Positions 28,210 to 35,041 of a stretch of DNA of 64,000 nucleotides are shown here, in pieces. Below the pieces are notes generated by a model that saw only the letters and a program-made list of their open reading frames with translations, was not told where the DNA came from and searched no databases. Made by a program: the position numbers and the translations under genes. Origin of the DNA: Methylococcales bacterium. Lineage in GTDB: Bacteria > Pseudomonadota > Gammaproteobacteria > Methylococcales > Methylomonadaceae. The stretch is from assembly GCA_028715725.1 (NCBI GenBank), contig JAQURG010000011.1, forward strand, positions 23,272-87,271, given 5' to 3'. Every line of letters begins with the position of its first letter. The first letter of the stretch is position 1.

Positions 28210-28838
28210 TAAGGCGGCGTTGTCATCTTGGTTCCGTTTTTGATGCAATCCTGTATCTGCTTCTCCCAAGCCTGCTGACGCGCGGTATTGAGCCCATGAT
28301 TGGTTTCTGAACCGGAATCGTATTTATCCGACATAGCGTCGGCCAGTTTGTCGTATTCCTGCATCAAACGATGGGTCTCGCTGCCGAGATCGTTCGCCGA
28401 GTTTTCCCTGAGGCTGCGCAGCGCCGTCATCAAATCGCGGTAAAAAAGCCCGGTGATGTCATAGTGGCCTTGCTCATGCGCCAGCAAGGCATCGCTTTTT
28501 TGACTGTCGACAACCCAGGACTCGGCTTTCCTGACGGTCATTTTAAAAGTTACCTTGCCCAGCTTGAACTGCCCGTTTTCGCGTTCAACAGAGATTTTTT
28601 TCTCCGCACCCAATTCGACCGATATTTGCGCATCCTCGGACTCGCCGTCCGGCCGGTTGCCGACCTCCTTGAATTCGCTCCAGGCAATTTTCCTTGGCCA
28701 CCCGGACAATGAAGGACCACCGGTCGAAGTGGAAAGCCCTTCCGGCTGCGCCGATCGAAATCCGGCATAAGGCGGACTGCCCAAAGGACTGTCCAGGATG
28801 GGGGCATTGCTTAACGCAGGAGATTGACTATCGCCCAT
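28209..28838 (-). CDS. DUF922-type zinc protease-like protein, candidate T6SS cargo
   Basis: 209 residues, ATG preceded by AAGAGGT. The first 45 residues are Pro/Ser/Gly-rich and disordered. The rest contains FKMTVRKAESWVVDSQKSDA followed by LLAHEQGHYDITGLFYRDLM, where His121-Glu122-x-x-His125 is the metal-binding helix of DUF922-type predicted zinc proteases. There is no signal peptide, which is unusual for DUF922 proteins and compatible with delivery by a T6SS. It sits between an M15-type peptidase gene and the sheath-like fusion on the same strand. Confidence 0.65.
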   Translation of the reverse strand: MGDSQSPALSNAPILDSPLGSPPYAGFRSAQPEGLSTSTGGPSLSGWPRKIAWSEFKEVGNRPDGESEDAQISVELGAEKKISVERENGQFKLGKVTFKMTVRKAESWVVDSQKSDALLAHEQGHYDITGLFYRDLMTALRSLRENSANDLGSETHRLMQEYDKLADAMSDKYDSGSETNHGLNTARQQAWEKQIQDCIKNGTKMTTPP

Positions 28839-28889
28839 AAATACCTCTTAAAATATAAATTATTCCAGGTTTCTGATTACGGTTCAGGT

Positions 28890-29408
28890 TCAAAGCCTGG
28901 AGCTCAGCATCAGGCGGCTCATCAGGCCTTGAGAAAAGCCGGTACTTCTTGCGTCGGATGGCCAATCATAAACGAAAACAGTATCACCCGGAATCCGCAG
29001 TGAAAAGTCGACCCAGTCCACATGAATGTGATTTTCATGGGCCTGACCAAGAGCGGTGTTATGATTCGGGTTTTTCATGAGACGATGGCCGCCGTACCCT
29101 CCACCGCCGCCGGGAATGTGGTAATGAAACGGCCGGTTTCCAGGAAGCCAATCCGTATAGAGGATGTCGTGCCAGCGGATTTGACCTTGCATATCGATCA
29201 GTGCAGCGATAATGTCATCGGCGATCATCTTCTCGTAGTCATCAGTGCTATCGAGCATGATATCGGCGGCAAGGCCGGCGGTATGCCTGGACCCGTCCTG
29301 ACGGATTGTGCCGATTCCGTTGCCTCGAAGTTCCGGGATGACGCTTTGAAGTGCACTGACAAGCTCTGCGAGTGCGGGACAAAGAGTATTAACTGGATGA
29401 TTGGCCAT
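28890..29408 (-). CDS. M15-type peptidoglycan peptidase-like protein, candidate effector
   Basis: 172 residues with AGGAG seven bases before the ATG. The metal-ligand pattern of M15/D-Ala-D-Ala carboxypeptidase-like enzymes is visible: SRHTAGLAADIML (His42 and Asp49) and HENHIHVDW (His127, His129). A Gly-rich loop lies at 100-107. No signal peptide is present although the expected substrate is periplasmic peptidoglycan, so a secretion route such as the T6SS is needed if it acts on a wall. No obvious immunity gene follows it; the DUF922-type gene is next, 51 bases downstream. Confidence 0.65.
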   Translation of the reverse strand: MANHPVNTLCPALAELVSALQSVIPELRGNGIGTIRQDGSRHTAGLAADIMLDSTDDYEKMIADDIIAALIDMQGQIRWHDILYTDWLPGNRPFHYHIPGGGGGYGGHRLMKNPNHNTALGQAHENHIHVDWVDFSLRIPGDTVFVYDWPSDARSTGFSQGLMSRLMLSSRL

Positions 29409-29501
29409 ATCAAACTCCTGTGTATTAATGTTAGGCTGAGAACGAAAATTTCTGGCAATAATAAAATCCTTGCCTGACCTACAAAGTGTGTAGCTTCATT
29501 C

Positions 29502-29526
29502 GTCGGAACCCGTAAACGGTTCCGAC
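29502..29526. repeat. REP-like hairpin, copy 1
   Basis: GTCGGAACC (29502-29510) and GGTTCCGAC (29518-29526) pair perfectly around CGTAAAC. Related hairpins occur at 32996-33020 and 37185-37209. This one lies directly at the 3' end of a dead RAYT fragment, as REP sequences often do. Confidence 0.7.
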
Positions 29527-29682
29527 TTATGGGTTTATACGCTAATCCAATACTATTGGTAAATCAATCAAATCGCCGCATCAATCAAGGGGAAGAATTC
29601 CATCGAAAATATATTGATGGAATGTGGAATAGGGCCAATCTTGCACTCGAGTGACATAGCCATGTTTTACAGGATTAATGGC
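29527..29682 (-). pseudogene. C-terminal remnant of a REP-associated tyrosine transposase
   Basis: Reads INPVKHGYVTRVQDWPYSTF, then HQYIFDGILPLD, a TGA where the intact copy at 33020-33562 has Trp, and continues in frame as CGDLIDLPIVLD before another stop and RINP. It aligns end to end with the last 52 codons of that intact RAYT. The break at 29682 coincides with the start of a REP-like repeat copy. Confidence 0.8.
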
Positions 29683-29785
29683 CTGAAAAAATGCCAGTGA
29701 CCAATTACTTTGTCTTTTCCGATCTATGGCGGTATTCTGACGCGAAACCGCCTTATGGGTTACGTTCATCCGACGTACGGCCGTT
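29683..29785. repeat. Dispersed REP-like element, copy D
   Basis: Shares the order of blocks with copies at 31694, 33631 and 33961: a GGCAGTGACAA-like box (here GCCAGTGACCA), TTTTCCGATCTATGGCGG, TGACGCGAAACCGCC, and a final GACGTACGGCCGT. The central GGCGGT...ACCGCC part can fold into a hairpin. This is the most decayed end of the family and it abuts the kinase gene stop. Confidence 0.6.
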
Positions 29786-29787
29786 GC

Positions 29788-31425
29788 TCACTTCCCCAGA
29801 TGTGTATAACGGATTTGTGTCCATGAATACAATCCACTTCGCACTTGTTCAGAAACACTGCCATCGGCGTTAAGTAATTTGACGTCTTTTGAAAAAGGTT
29901 GTGCACTAGCTACTATGGTTATAGTACTCTTACCAGAAGGACTTTTTACCGGAAATTTAAAACGTATGGGCGGAAATGAATGTTCTTTTTTGGCAGCCAG
30001 CAATTTATCTGATTGAACTAGATTAGGGCGTAACGTCATTATTTCACCCTTAGGATCACGGTTAATGACTCGAACATACATAGGCTGTGTCAAGGTAAAA
30101 CTCAATTTAAGGGATTCGCCGATTTTATATTTAGGTTTTGATGTTTGTATATGTACTATGCCATCGTTACTTATGGGGCTAAAAGCAGGCTCACTGTTAA
30201 TTGGAGTTGATTCTTGGACTGCTACCGCTGGTGTAACTAATGGAACAGGTTCTGAAACGGGAGCAGACATTGAAGCTTCTGATGGCGGCGGAGAAGCAAT
30301 TGGAATTTGCACAGCTTGAGTGATGGCTGCGCGTTCAATCTCTGGTGGCGTTACTGGTTGTCTTACGCTCCATAAAACCAGCCCTATGATCATAAGCATG
30401 CCACCCGCAATACTCAGGTATTTTACCCATGGAATTTTTGCAGGTCGTAATTTATCCAGCAACTCATTAATACTAGCTGTACGATGATCTCTTTCAAAAG
30501 CTAATGACTTGTTCAGAATTTCCATTTGCCGGTTATTTAAATCCCTTATGGGCGCAGCCTTTTGAGTTTTTTGTTTATAAAATTGTTTACCCGTTAGTAT
30601 TTCATAGATTACACAAGCAAACGCATAAATATCATCACGGGCATCAGGCGGGTAATTTTTTTGCATTTCTGGAGAGGCGTAAGCCATAGTTAACGCACCT
30701 AGTATATGGCCGCCAAATTTAGTTTCATCTCCTTCGTTTTCGTTAATTTTGGAAGCAATGCCAAAATCCAGCACTTTGACGATGCCGTCATCAGTGATAA
30801 TAATATTTCCTGGCTTGATGTCACGGTGGACGATGTTGTTTTTATGCGCGAAAGCAAGGGCATTGCCGACGCCTTCAATAATGAACCAGGCCTGAGCTAA
30901 ATTCATCGCGGTATGGTTGAGGTAGTCGCCAAGGGTTTTCCCGTTAAGGTATTCCATCGTCATGTAAACATGTGGACCATCTCTATCAAAACCGTGAACT
31001 TTAATTATGTTCGGGCAGTTTGCCAGCATTTTGGTTCTGTCAAAGTCGCTGTATAAAGATCTGACCAACTGTTTGTTCGCTGACAACTCAGGTTTAAGTA
31101 CCTTGATGGCAACATAAGGGTCGCGCGCTTCTACTTCCGCCCAAACTTTGTTTAGCGCTTTATAAACGGTTCCCATACCGCCTTCACCCAATACGGCAAC
31201 CAGTTCAAAGGTAAATTTAATAACGCTACCTATATCTAACTGAAAATCACCGAGTGAACCGGTGTCCTGCTTGCTATGCATTATTGACATCGCATCTTCG
31301 TTAATGGGCCGTATTGGTGAAGATATTGCGGGCGACTCCGGGTTCAGTGCTGACTCCCTATTGGAGTCTGCCGATTCGATAAGGGTGACATCGTTGTTAT
31401 TTACGGTATGCGATTTTTCGATCAT
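29788..31425 (-). CDS. Second transmembrane Ser/Thr protein kinase, DUF4384-like C-terminus
   Basis: 545 residues from the ATG at 31425, which matches the start of its paralogue at 20861-22525; a GTG four codons upstream is less likely. The kinase domain has LGEGGMGTVYKA, VAIKVLKPEL, HRDIKPGNI and DFG intact, then one membrane helix (WVKYLSIAGGMLMIIGLVLW) and a periplasmic DUF4384-like domain (GESLKLSFTLTQPMYVRVIN). The two kinases match along their whole length, including linker position, so they arose by gene duplication and diverged. It is first in the 20.9-31.4 kb minus-strand module. Codon choice is slightly more AT-rich than in its paralogue. Confidence 0.87.
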   Translation of the reverse strand: MIEKSHTVNNNDVTLIESADSNRESALNPESPAISSPIRPINEDAMSIMHSKQDTGSLGDFQLDIGSVIKFTFELVAVLGEGGMGTVYKALNKVWAEVEARDPYVAIKVLKPELSANKQLVRSLYSDFDRTKMLANCPNIIKVHGFDRDGPHVYMTMEYLNGKTLGDYLNHTAMNLAQAWFIIEGVGNALAFAHKNNIVHRDIKPGNIIITDDGIVKVLDFGIASKINENEGDETKFGGHILGALTMAYASPEMQKNYPPDARDDIYAFACVIYEILTGKQFYKQKTQKAAPIRDLNNRQMEILNKSLAFERDHRTASINELLDKLRPAKIPWVKYLSIAGGMLMIIGLVLWSVRQPVTPPEIERAAITQAVQIPIASPPPSEASMSAPVSEPVPLVTPAVAVQESTPINSEPAFSPISNDGIVHIQTSKPKYKIGESLKLSFTLTQPMYVRVINRDPKGEIMTLRPNLVQSDKLLAAKKEHSFPPIRFKFPVKSPSGKSTITIVASAQPFSKDVKLLNADGSVSEQVRSGLYSWTQIRYTHLGK

Positions 31426-31536
31426 GAAGGAACCCACCCGTTTTAATTTGATGTGTAAAAATTAATTAAATAAGGTTACTCACCAGTTATGCCGGAGGAC
31501 ACAAGGTTTGATTGATAAGCCGGTCTCGACTCAAGC

Positions 31537-31638
31537 CTACAAGGTCAAAACTTCTTCCCAAGTTTCCCCGTCAAATTTACGGATATCATTGTAACCGAAG
31601 CAATATAAGCAGTCGGCACCAATCGTCAAATGATATGC
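31537..31638 (-). pseudogene. 3' end of a propeller-type (immunity-like) gene, remnant
   Basis: The frame reads AYHLTIGADCLYCFGYNDIR and then KFDGETWEEVLTL before a stop. It resembles the last residues of the putative immunity protein at 34112-35032 (GESNIARYDGQNWEVLF, then stop): same aromatic-Asp-Gly-x-x-Trp-Glu ending at the same distance from the stop. No upstream part survives. Short, so the homology call is tentative. Confidence 0.4.
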
Positions 31639-31693
31639 CGTAACTCGTAAACTGTTTCACTTCGTGCTCTTACGAGTCGCGTCAGCAAATCGC

Positions 31694-31808
31694 CACGCCC
31701 AAACTATTGCCAGGCCAAATAAGCATATTCAAGTACAGCTTGAAAAAATCCCGTGACAAACAACTCTGTCTATTCCGATCTGGCGATTGCTGGCGTAAAA
31801 CTGCCTTA
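31694..31808. repeat. Dispersed REP-like element, copy C
   Basis: Matches copies A and B in order: CCAAACTATTGCCAG, TACAGCTTGAAAA, GTGACAAACAACTC, then TTCCGATCTGGCGATTGCTG and GCGTAAAACTGCC. It has diverged more than A from B. It sits between the immunity-like remnant and a coiled-coil protein gene. Confidence 0.6.
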
Positions 31809-31840
31809 CGGATTTGGCGATTTTCCCACGTTGCAAAACG

Positions 31841-32089
31841 TTAAGTTTCGTTTCGCAATTCGAGACGATATTCGATCCTCTCAAGACGATCCATGATCCG
31901 GTCGATAGATGCCTGTTGCCGTGCACCGGTTTCATCACCGATGATAATTTCTCGACGCACCAGCGACAGGCTGCTTCCTAATGTTGAAAGCCTGAGCTTT
32001 ACCTCTTTCATGTCATCGGCGGTGAGATCGATACGCCCATGAATGTGTCGCAGGTGCTCCAAAACCTGGTTTTCAGTATTATCACTCAT
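31841..32089 (-). CDS. Small coiled-coil protein, unknown function
   Basis: 82 residues from the ATG at 32089, chosen because AAGAGG lies just upstream; a longer frame to 32170 has no ribosome site. Sequence is heptad-like throughout (HLRHIHGRIDLTADDMKEVK, then MDRLERIEYRLEL), predicting a homo-oligomeric coiled coil. Similar short proteins occur scattered in proteobacterial accessory DNA, often beside toxin-like genes, without a known role. A decayed relative lies at 32300-32440. Confidence 0.6.
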   Translation of the reverse strand: MSDNTENQVLEHLRHIHGRIDLTADDMKEVKLRLSTLGSSLSLVRREIIIGDETGARQQASIDRIMDRLERIEYRLELRNET

Positions 32090-32299
32090 GCTTAGCCTCT
32101 TTGTAGGATAATTATGAGTTAATCTACCACTCAAGGCATGAAATGGTATACCAGGCATAAACTGAACCAAATTATCTCCACCGTATTCGAAGCATCACTG
32201 GCCGATAGTGTTCCATTCTACTATCCATACTGTGCAAACCGTCAATGTCCTCGCTCCGATTCCATGCAGCAAAACCCGTGGACGATTCTGCCTTACGGG

Positions 32300-32440
32300 T
32301 TAAGTAAGCTCTAACCGATGCTCAATTCTATCGATTCTTTCTTTAAGCCGACTCAAGACGATTAATTCGGTGCTTAACATCGCTGAAGTCGTTCCGCATT
32401 TCCGTCTGCAGCCCGTCGCGCAACCGTATGGGTTATGCGA
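32300..32440 (-). pseudogene. Remnant of a coiled-coil protein gene
   Basis: One frame gives LQTEMRNDFSDVKHRINRLE and then a stop. A second frame supplies KERIDRIEHRLELT, closely like the DRLERIEYRLEL end of the intact gene at 31841-32089. The 5' part is missing and its place is taken by the tail of the DUF2283 gene. Confidence 0.5.
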
Positions 32441-32621
32441 TTTTTTTCGAAGGTTCGAGAGATTCACGTTTGCTAACATAAAGAATCTCAAAGCCTAAAA
32501 GACGCCCCTGCTTATCAAAATCGGCAATTATTCCTGGTTCAATTTGTTCAGATCGCTCGACTACACCTTCAATCAATTCGAGGTATGCCGCATCTGCTTG
32601 GGGGTTAAATTCAATTTTCAT
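32433..32621 (-). CDS. DUF2283-family protein, probable antitoxin-like partner
   Basis: 62 residues, the usual size. The DUF2283 pattern is clear: KIEFNPQADAAYLELIEGVV, then QIEPGIIADFDKQGRLLGFE ILYVSKR. Its ATG overlaps the stop of the preceding DUF4258-type frame (ATGA), the common arrangement of DUF4258-DUF2283 pairs, which behave as toxin-antitoxin-like modules by association. It remains open although its partner is frameshifted. Confidence 0.75.
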   Translation of the reverse strand: MKIEFNPQADAAYLELIEGVVERSEQIEPGIIADFDKQGRLLGFEILYVSKRESLEPSKKIA

Positions 32622-32865
32622 AAGTCTTTTACCTTATCATCAAAATAGGCAGTGACAATCGTAACAGGATTATTCGTATCATTGTAAATGACTCGTAATA
32701 CCCGGAATCCCGCTCAGCAATAGGTCGCAAGGCATGGACCAAATTTGGATCATCCCGGTCAGATTCTATTCTTGCGGGGGAGACCAAGGTTTCCTCAAGC
32801 CATTCATCCCGGATTTGCCGTTTATCGATTCGTTTTTTCGCATGATTCGTTAACAAATATTTCAT
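32618..32865 (-). pseudogene. DUF4258-family toxin-like gene, frameshifted
   Basis: The first frame, from the ATG at 32865, begins HAKKRIDKRQIRDEWLEETL and ALRPIAERDSG as in DUF4258 proteins. After about 32710 it yields unrelated sequence to a stop at 32629. The neighbouring frame continues the family with RVLRVIYNDTNNPVTIVTAY and FDDKVKDL, and its TGA at 32618-32620 overlaps the DUF2283 start. One base slip near 32705 explains both. The product is therefore probably inactive. Confidence 0.7.
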
Positions 32866-32995
32866 CTAAAGATTGTAGCATCTGTCACAAGAAGTAACTT
32901 AGAAACCCTGCTGTAGGCTGATCTGCCATCAAAGTATAATTAAATCCAACACTCCAATCACAAACATTTGAGGTAAGCTGTGAACCATCATTGCG

Positions 32996-33020
32996 GCGGT
33001 GCCTGTAAACGGTTCCGACC
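32996..33020. repeat. REP-like hairpin, copy 2 (degenerate)
   Basis: Keeps the loop and right arm (GTAAACGGTTCCGACC) of the hairpin at 29502-29526, but the left arm has mutated (GCGGTGCC). It touches the 3' end of the intact RAYT gene, as copy 1 touches the dead RAYT fragment. Confidence 0.55.
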
Positions 33021-33562
33021 TATGGCCTTACGCGATAATCCGAAACCGTTGACGAGTCAACCAAATCGCCGCACCAATCCAGGGGAAGAATTCCATCGAA
33101 AACATACTGATGGAAGGTGGAATAGGGCCAGTCTTGCACTTGAGTGACATAGCCATGTTTCAAAGGGTTAACGTGGATATAGTCGATATGTCTGGAATAG
33201 TCCGATTCAGTTGTAATCGTATGTTCCCAGTACCGCCGTTGCCATATGCCACGTTCCGAACGTTTGCGGCGCGTCGCTGACAGTCGTTCAGTACGAGGCG
33301 ATCCTTTTGAAAACAATAGTTTTATCAAACGCCAACGCACTGGAAAATCGTCGGTATCCGGTGGCAATGTCAATACGCAATGCAGATGATCGGGCAACAC
33401 CACCCAGGCATCGATGTGGAACGGGTACAATCTTCTTACCCGCCGAACCGAATCGCGCAACAGATCAATATGATCCGTCAGTAGAGTTCGTTGCCGCTCC
33501 AGTAAGTTTACGGTGAAGAAATAACAGCCACCCGCAACAAAGTTGCGCCGATAGTTTGGCAA
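33020..33562 (-). CDS. REP-associated tyrosine transposase (RAYT)
   Basis: 180 residues, an intact Y1/HUH single-strand transposase. YRRNFVAGGCYFFTVNLLER opens the fold. The metal-binding HxH is in DAWVVLPDHLHCVLTLPP. The usual Y1 helix follows as YSRHIDYIHVNPLKHGYV, supplying the candidate catalytic Tyr. The ending WPYSTFHQYVFDGILPLDW is typical of the family. RAYTs cut and join at REP hairpins; the matching hairpin and dispersed REP-like copies on both sides of the gene are its likely substrates. Confidence 0.88.
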   Translation of the reverse strand: MPNYRRNFVAGGCYFFTVNLLERQRTLLTDHIDLLRDSVRRVRRLYPFHIDAWVVLPDHLHCVLTLPPDTDDFPVRWRLIKLLFSKGSPRTERLSATRRKRSERGIWQRRYWEHTITTESDYSRHIDYIHVNPLKHGYVTQVQDWPYSTFHQYVFDGILPLDWCGDLVDSSTVSDYRVRP

Positions 33563-33630
33563 CGGTTAACCCCTCAAGAAACAAAAGATAAAACGCAGGT
33601 GTAGGGCGGTTTCGCGCCAGCAAACCGCCA

Positions 33631-33771
33631 TGCCCCAACTCTCGCCAGACCTCACAAGCATCTATAAAATATAGCTTGAAAACATGGCAGTGACAAACAA
33701 CTCCGGCGACTCCGGTTCATGGTGGATTGCTAACGCGAATCCACCTTACAATTTACTCGTCGTACGACCGT
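33631..33771. repeat. Dispersed REP-like element, copy A
   Basis: About 140 bp. The segment from GGCAGTGACAAACAACTCCG through TTACAATTTACTCGTCGTAC is almost identical to copy B at 33961-34105 (differences such as TTCATGG/TTGATGG and GAATCC/GAACCC). It is preceded by a hairpin, GGCGGTTT...AAACCGCC, at about 33605-33629, upstream of the RAYT gene. Confidence 0.75.
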
Positions 33772-33860
33772 TATCCACCGTACGCGATACGTTATCCGAC
33801 GTACAGCCGTACATTCATTCGCCGTATGGCCCGATATTCATACGCCGTACGGCCGTCAGT
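33772..33860. repeat. Clustered GTACGGC-type palindromes
   Basis: Degenerate short units built around CGTACG or CGTACGGCCG recur about every 20-25 bases (CCGTACGCGATACG, GACGTACAGCCGTAC, CGCCGTATGGCC, CGCCGTACGGCCG). They extend the 3' end of copy A and resemble the GTACGGCCGTAC that ends copy B. Confidence 0.55.
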
Positions 33861-33960
33861 CATAACTGCATTCCAAAATTTAATACTGTGTAATTATTAC
33901 ACCCATCAACTTAGCAATGTCAAATTTTCCGCCATATAGACTTAGTTGGCAGAAACCCCC

Positions 33961-34105
33961 ATGCCCAAGCTATACCAGACTAAAAAACTTATCCAAAATA
34001 CAGCTTGGAAACATGGCAGTGACAAACAACTCCGGCGACTCCGGTTGATGGTGGATTGCTAACGCGAACCCACCTTACAATTTACTCGTCGTACGGCCGT
34101 ACGGT
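33961..34105. repeat. Dispersed REP-like element, copy B
   Basis: Near-identical to copy A over its 3' 90 bases. The 5' part (GCCCAAGCTATACCAGAC, then TACAGCTTGGAAA) matches copy C better in places. It ends in GTCGTACGGCCGTACGG, immediately before the stop codon of the putative immunity gene. Confidence 0.75.
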
Positions 34106-34111
34106 ATACGT

Positions 34112-35032
34112 TTAAAACAATACTTCCCAATTCTGACCATCATAACGCGCAATATTGCTTTCTCCCACTGACCAAAGAACGCCATCATTCGCGTGAAGAT
34201 AGCTGCATGAGATAGGCTTGCCTACTTCAATGTCTACCTTTTTTGAAGTATGTCCATCGTATCGATAGAGAGCGCTGCTATCAGCAAAGAAAATTGAGTT
34301 GTCAAATTCTTCAATACTCCAAAGTGTATTTGTCGTCAATCCATGATCGATCACATGCCAGACCTCCTTACGCCCTTGCAACAGTAATCCGGAAGCACCA
34401 CAGGAAAAAACTTGTCGTCCTGTCGTACAAACAATGCTTTCAAGTTTCAAATTAGTTGGGCTCGAAGCCGGTTTCCACTGATTTTCTTCGAAAAACCAGA
34501 TTTCGCCCTTGAAACCAACTGTATACATTTCCGTTACATCAAAACCGTTAATACTTTTGAATCCAGAAATCGGATCAAGATGTGGAGTTTCATTAATTCC
34601 TATATCAAATCGACTCCAGTGATTAACGCTATCACGACGGTAAATCATTCTGCCCATGCCTACGGAATATAATTTTCCGGAAATTATTCGTATTTCTGTG
34701 AGAGCTTTTAGGGAGTTCGGCCCCCCAGATTTAGTATCAATTTTTTCCCATGAAAATCCCTGTTTCGATGCCACATGAACATTGCCGTCAGGCACTAATA
34801 GAAAAACCTTCAGGTCTGGATCTTCCATGAGGCAGTGTGACGTGCTAGGAGCCTCAATGATATATTGCCCCCAATCACCATTCTTATATCGGATCATGAT
34901 GGTATGGTCAATTCCCTTTGAATTTAACGATTTCAACTGAGCTCTAATAAAAGCTAGGTTTCTGTCATAAACAAAAACACCTGTGAATCTTATGTCATTA
35001 TAATGTTCACCTAAGACTTGCTTGATTTCCAT
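34112..35032 (-). CDS. Beta-propeller-like protein, putative immunity protein of the DUF4150 effector
   Basis: 306 residues, no signal peptide or membrane helix. Repeated blades of about 40 residues have aromatic/Asp/Trp endings (MIYRRDSVNHWSRFD, GEIWFFEENQWKPAS, ALYRYDGHTSKKVD, IARYDGQNWEVLF), as in small bacterial propellers. I know no named family. The start lies nine bases after the DUF4150 effector stop, with a GCGGA ribosome site, so the two are coupled. The position directly behind a toxin-bearing gene argues for immunity, but nothing in the fold proves it. A short remnant with a similar ending lies at 31537-31638. Confidence 0.55.
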   Translation of the reverse strand: MEIKQVLGEHYNDIRFTGVFVYDRNLAFIRAQLKSLNSKGIDHTIMIRYKNGDWGQYIIEAPSTSHCLMEDPDLKVFLLVPDGNVHVASKQGFSWEKIDTKSGGPNSLKALTEIRIISGKLYSVGMGRMIYRRDSVNHWSRFDIGINETPHLDPISGFKSINGFDVTEMYTVGFKGEIWFFEENQWKPASSPTNLKLESIVCTTGRQVFSCGASGLLLQGRKEVWHVIDHGLTTNTLWSIEEFDNSIFFADSSALYRYDGHTSKKVDIEVGKPISCSYLHANDGVLWSVGESNIARYDGQNWEVLF

Positions 35033-35041
35033 TTTTTCCGC

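Noticed and set aside
29581..29769. A 62-residue protein gene as an independent small gene
   Set aside because: Only its last 34 codons match RAYT; the apparent start lies in the neighbouring REP-like repeat, so it is a remnant.
34243..34672. Plus-strand ORFs opposite the propeller-type gene
   Set aside because: No ribosome sites, no family features; they are antisense shadows.
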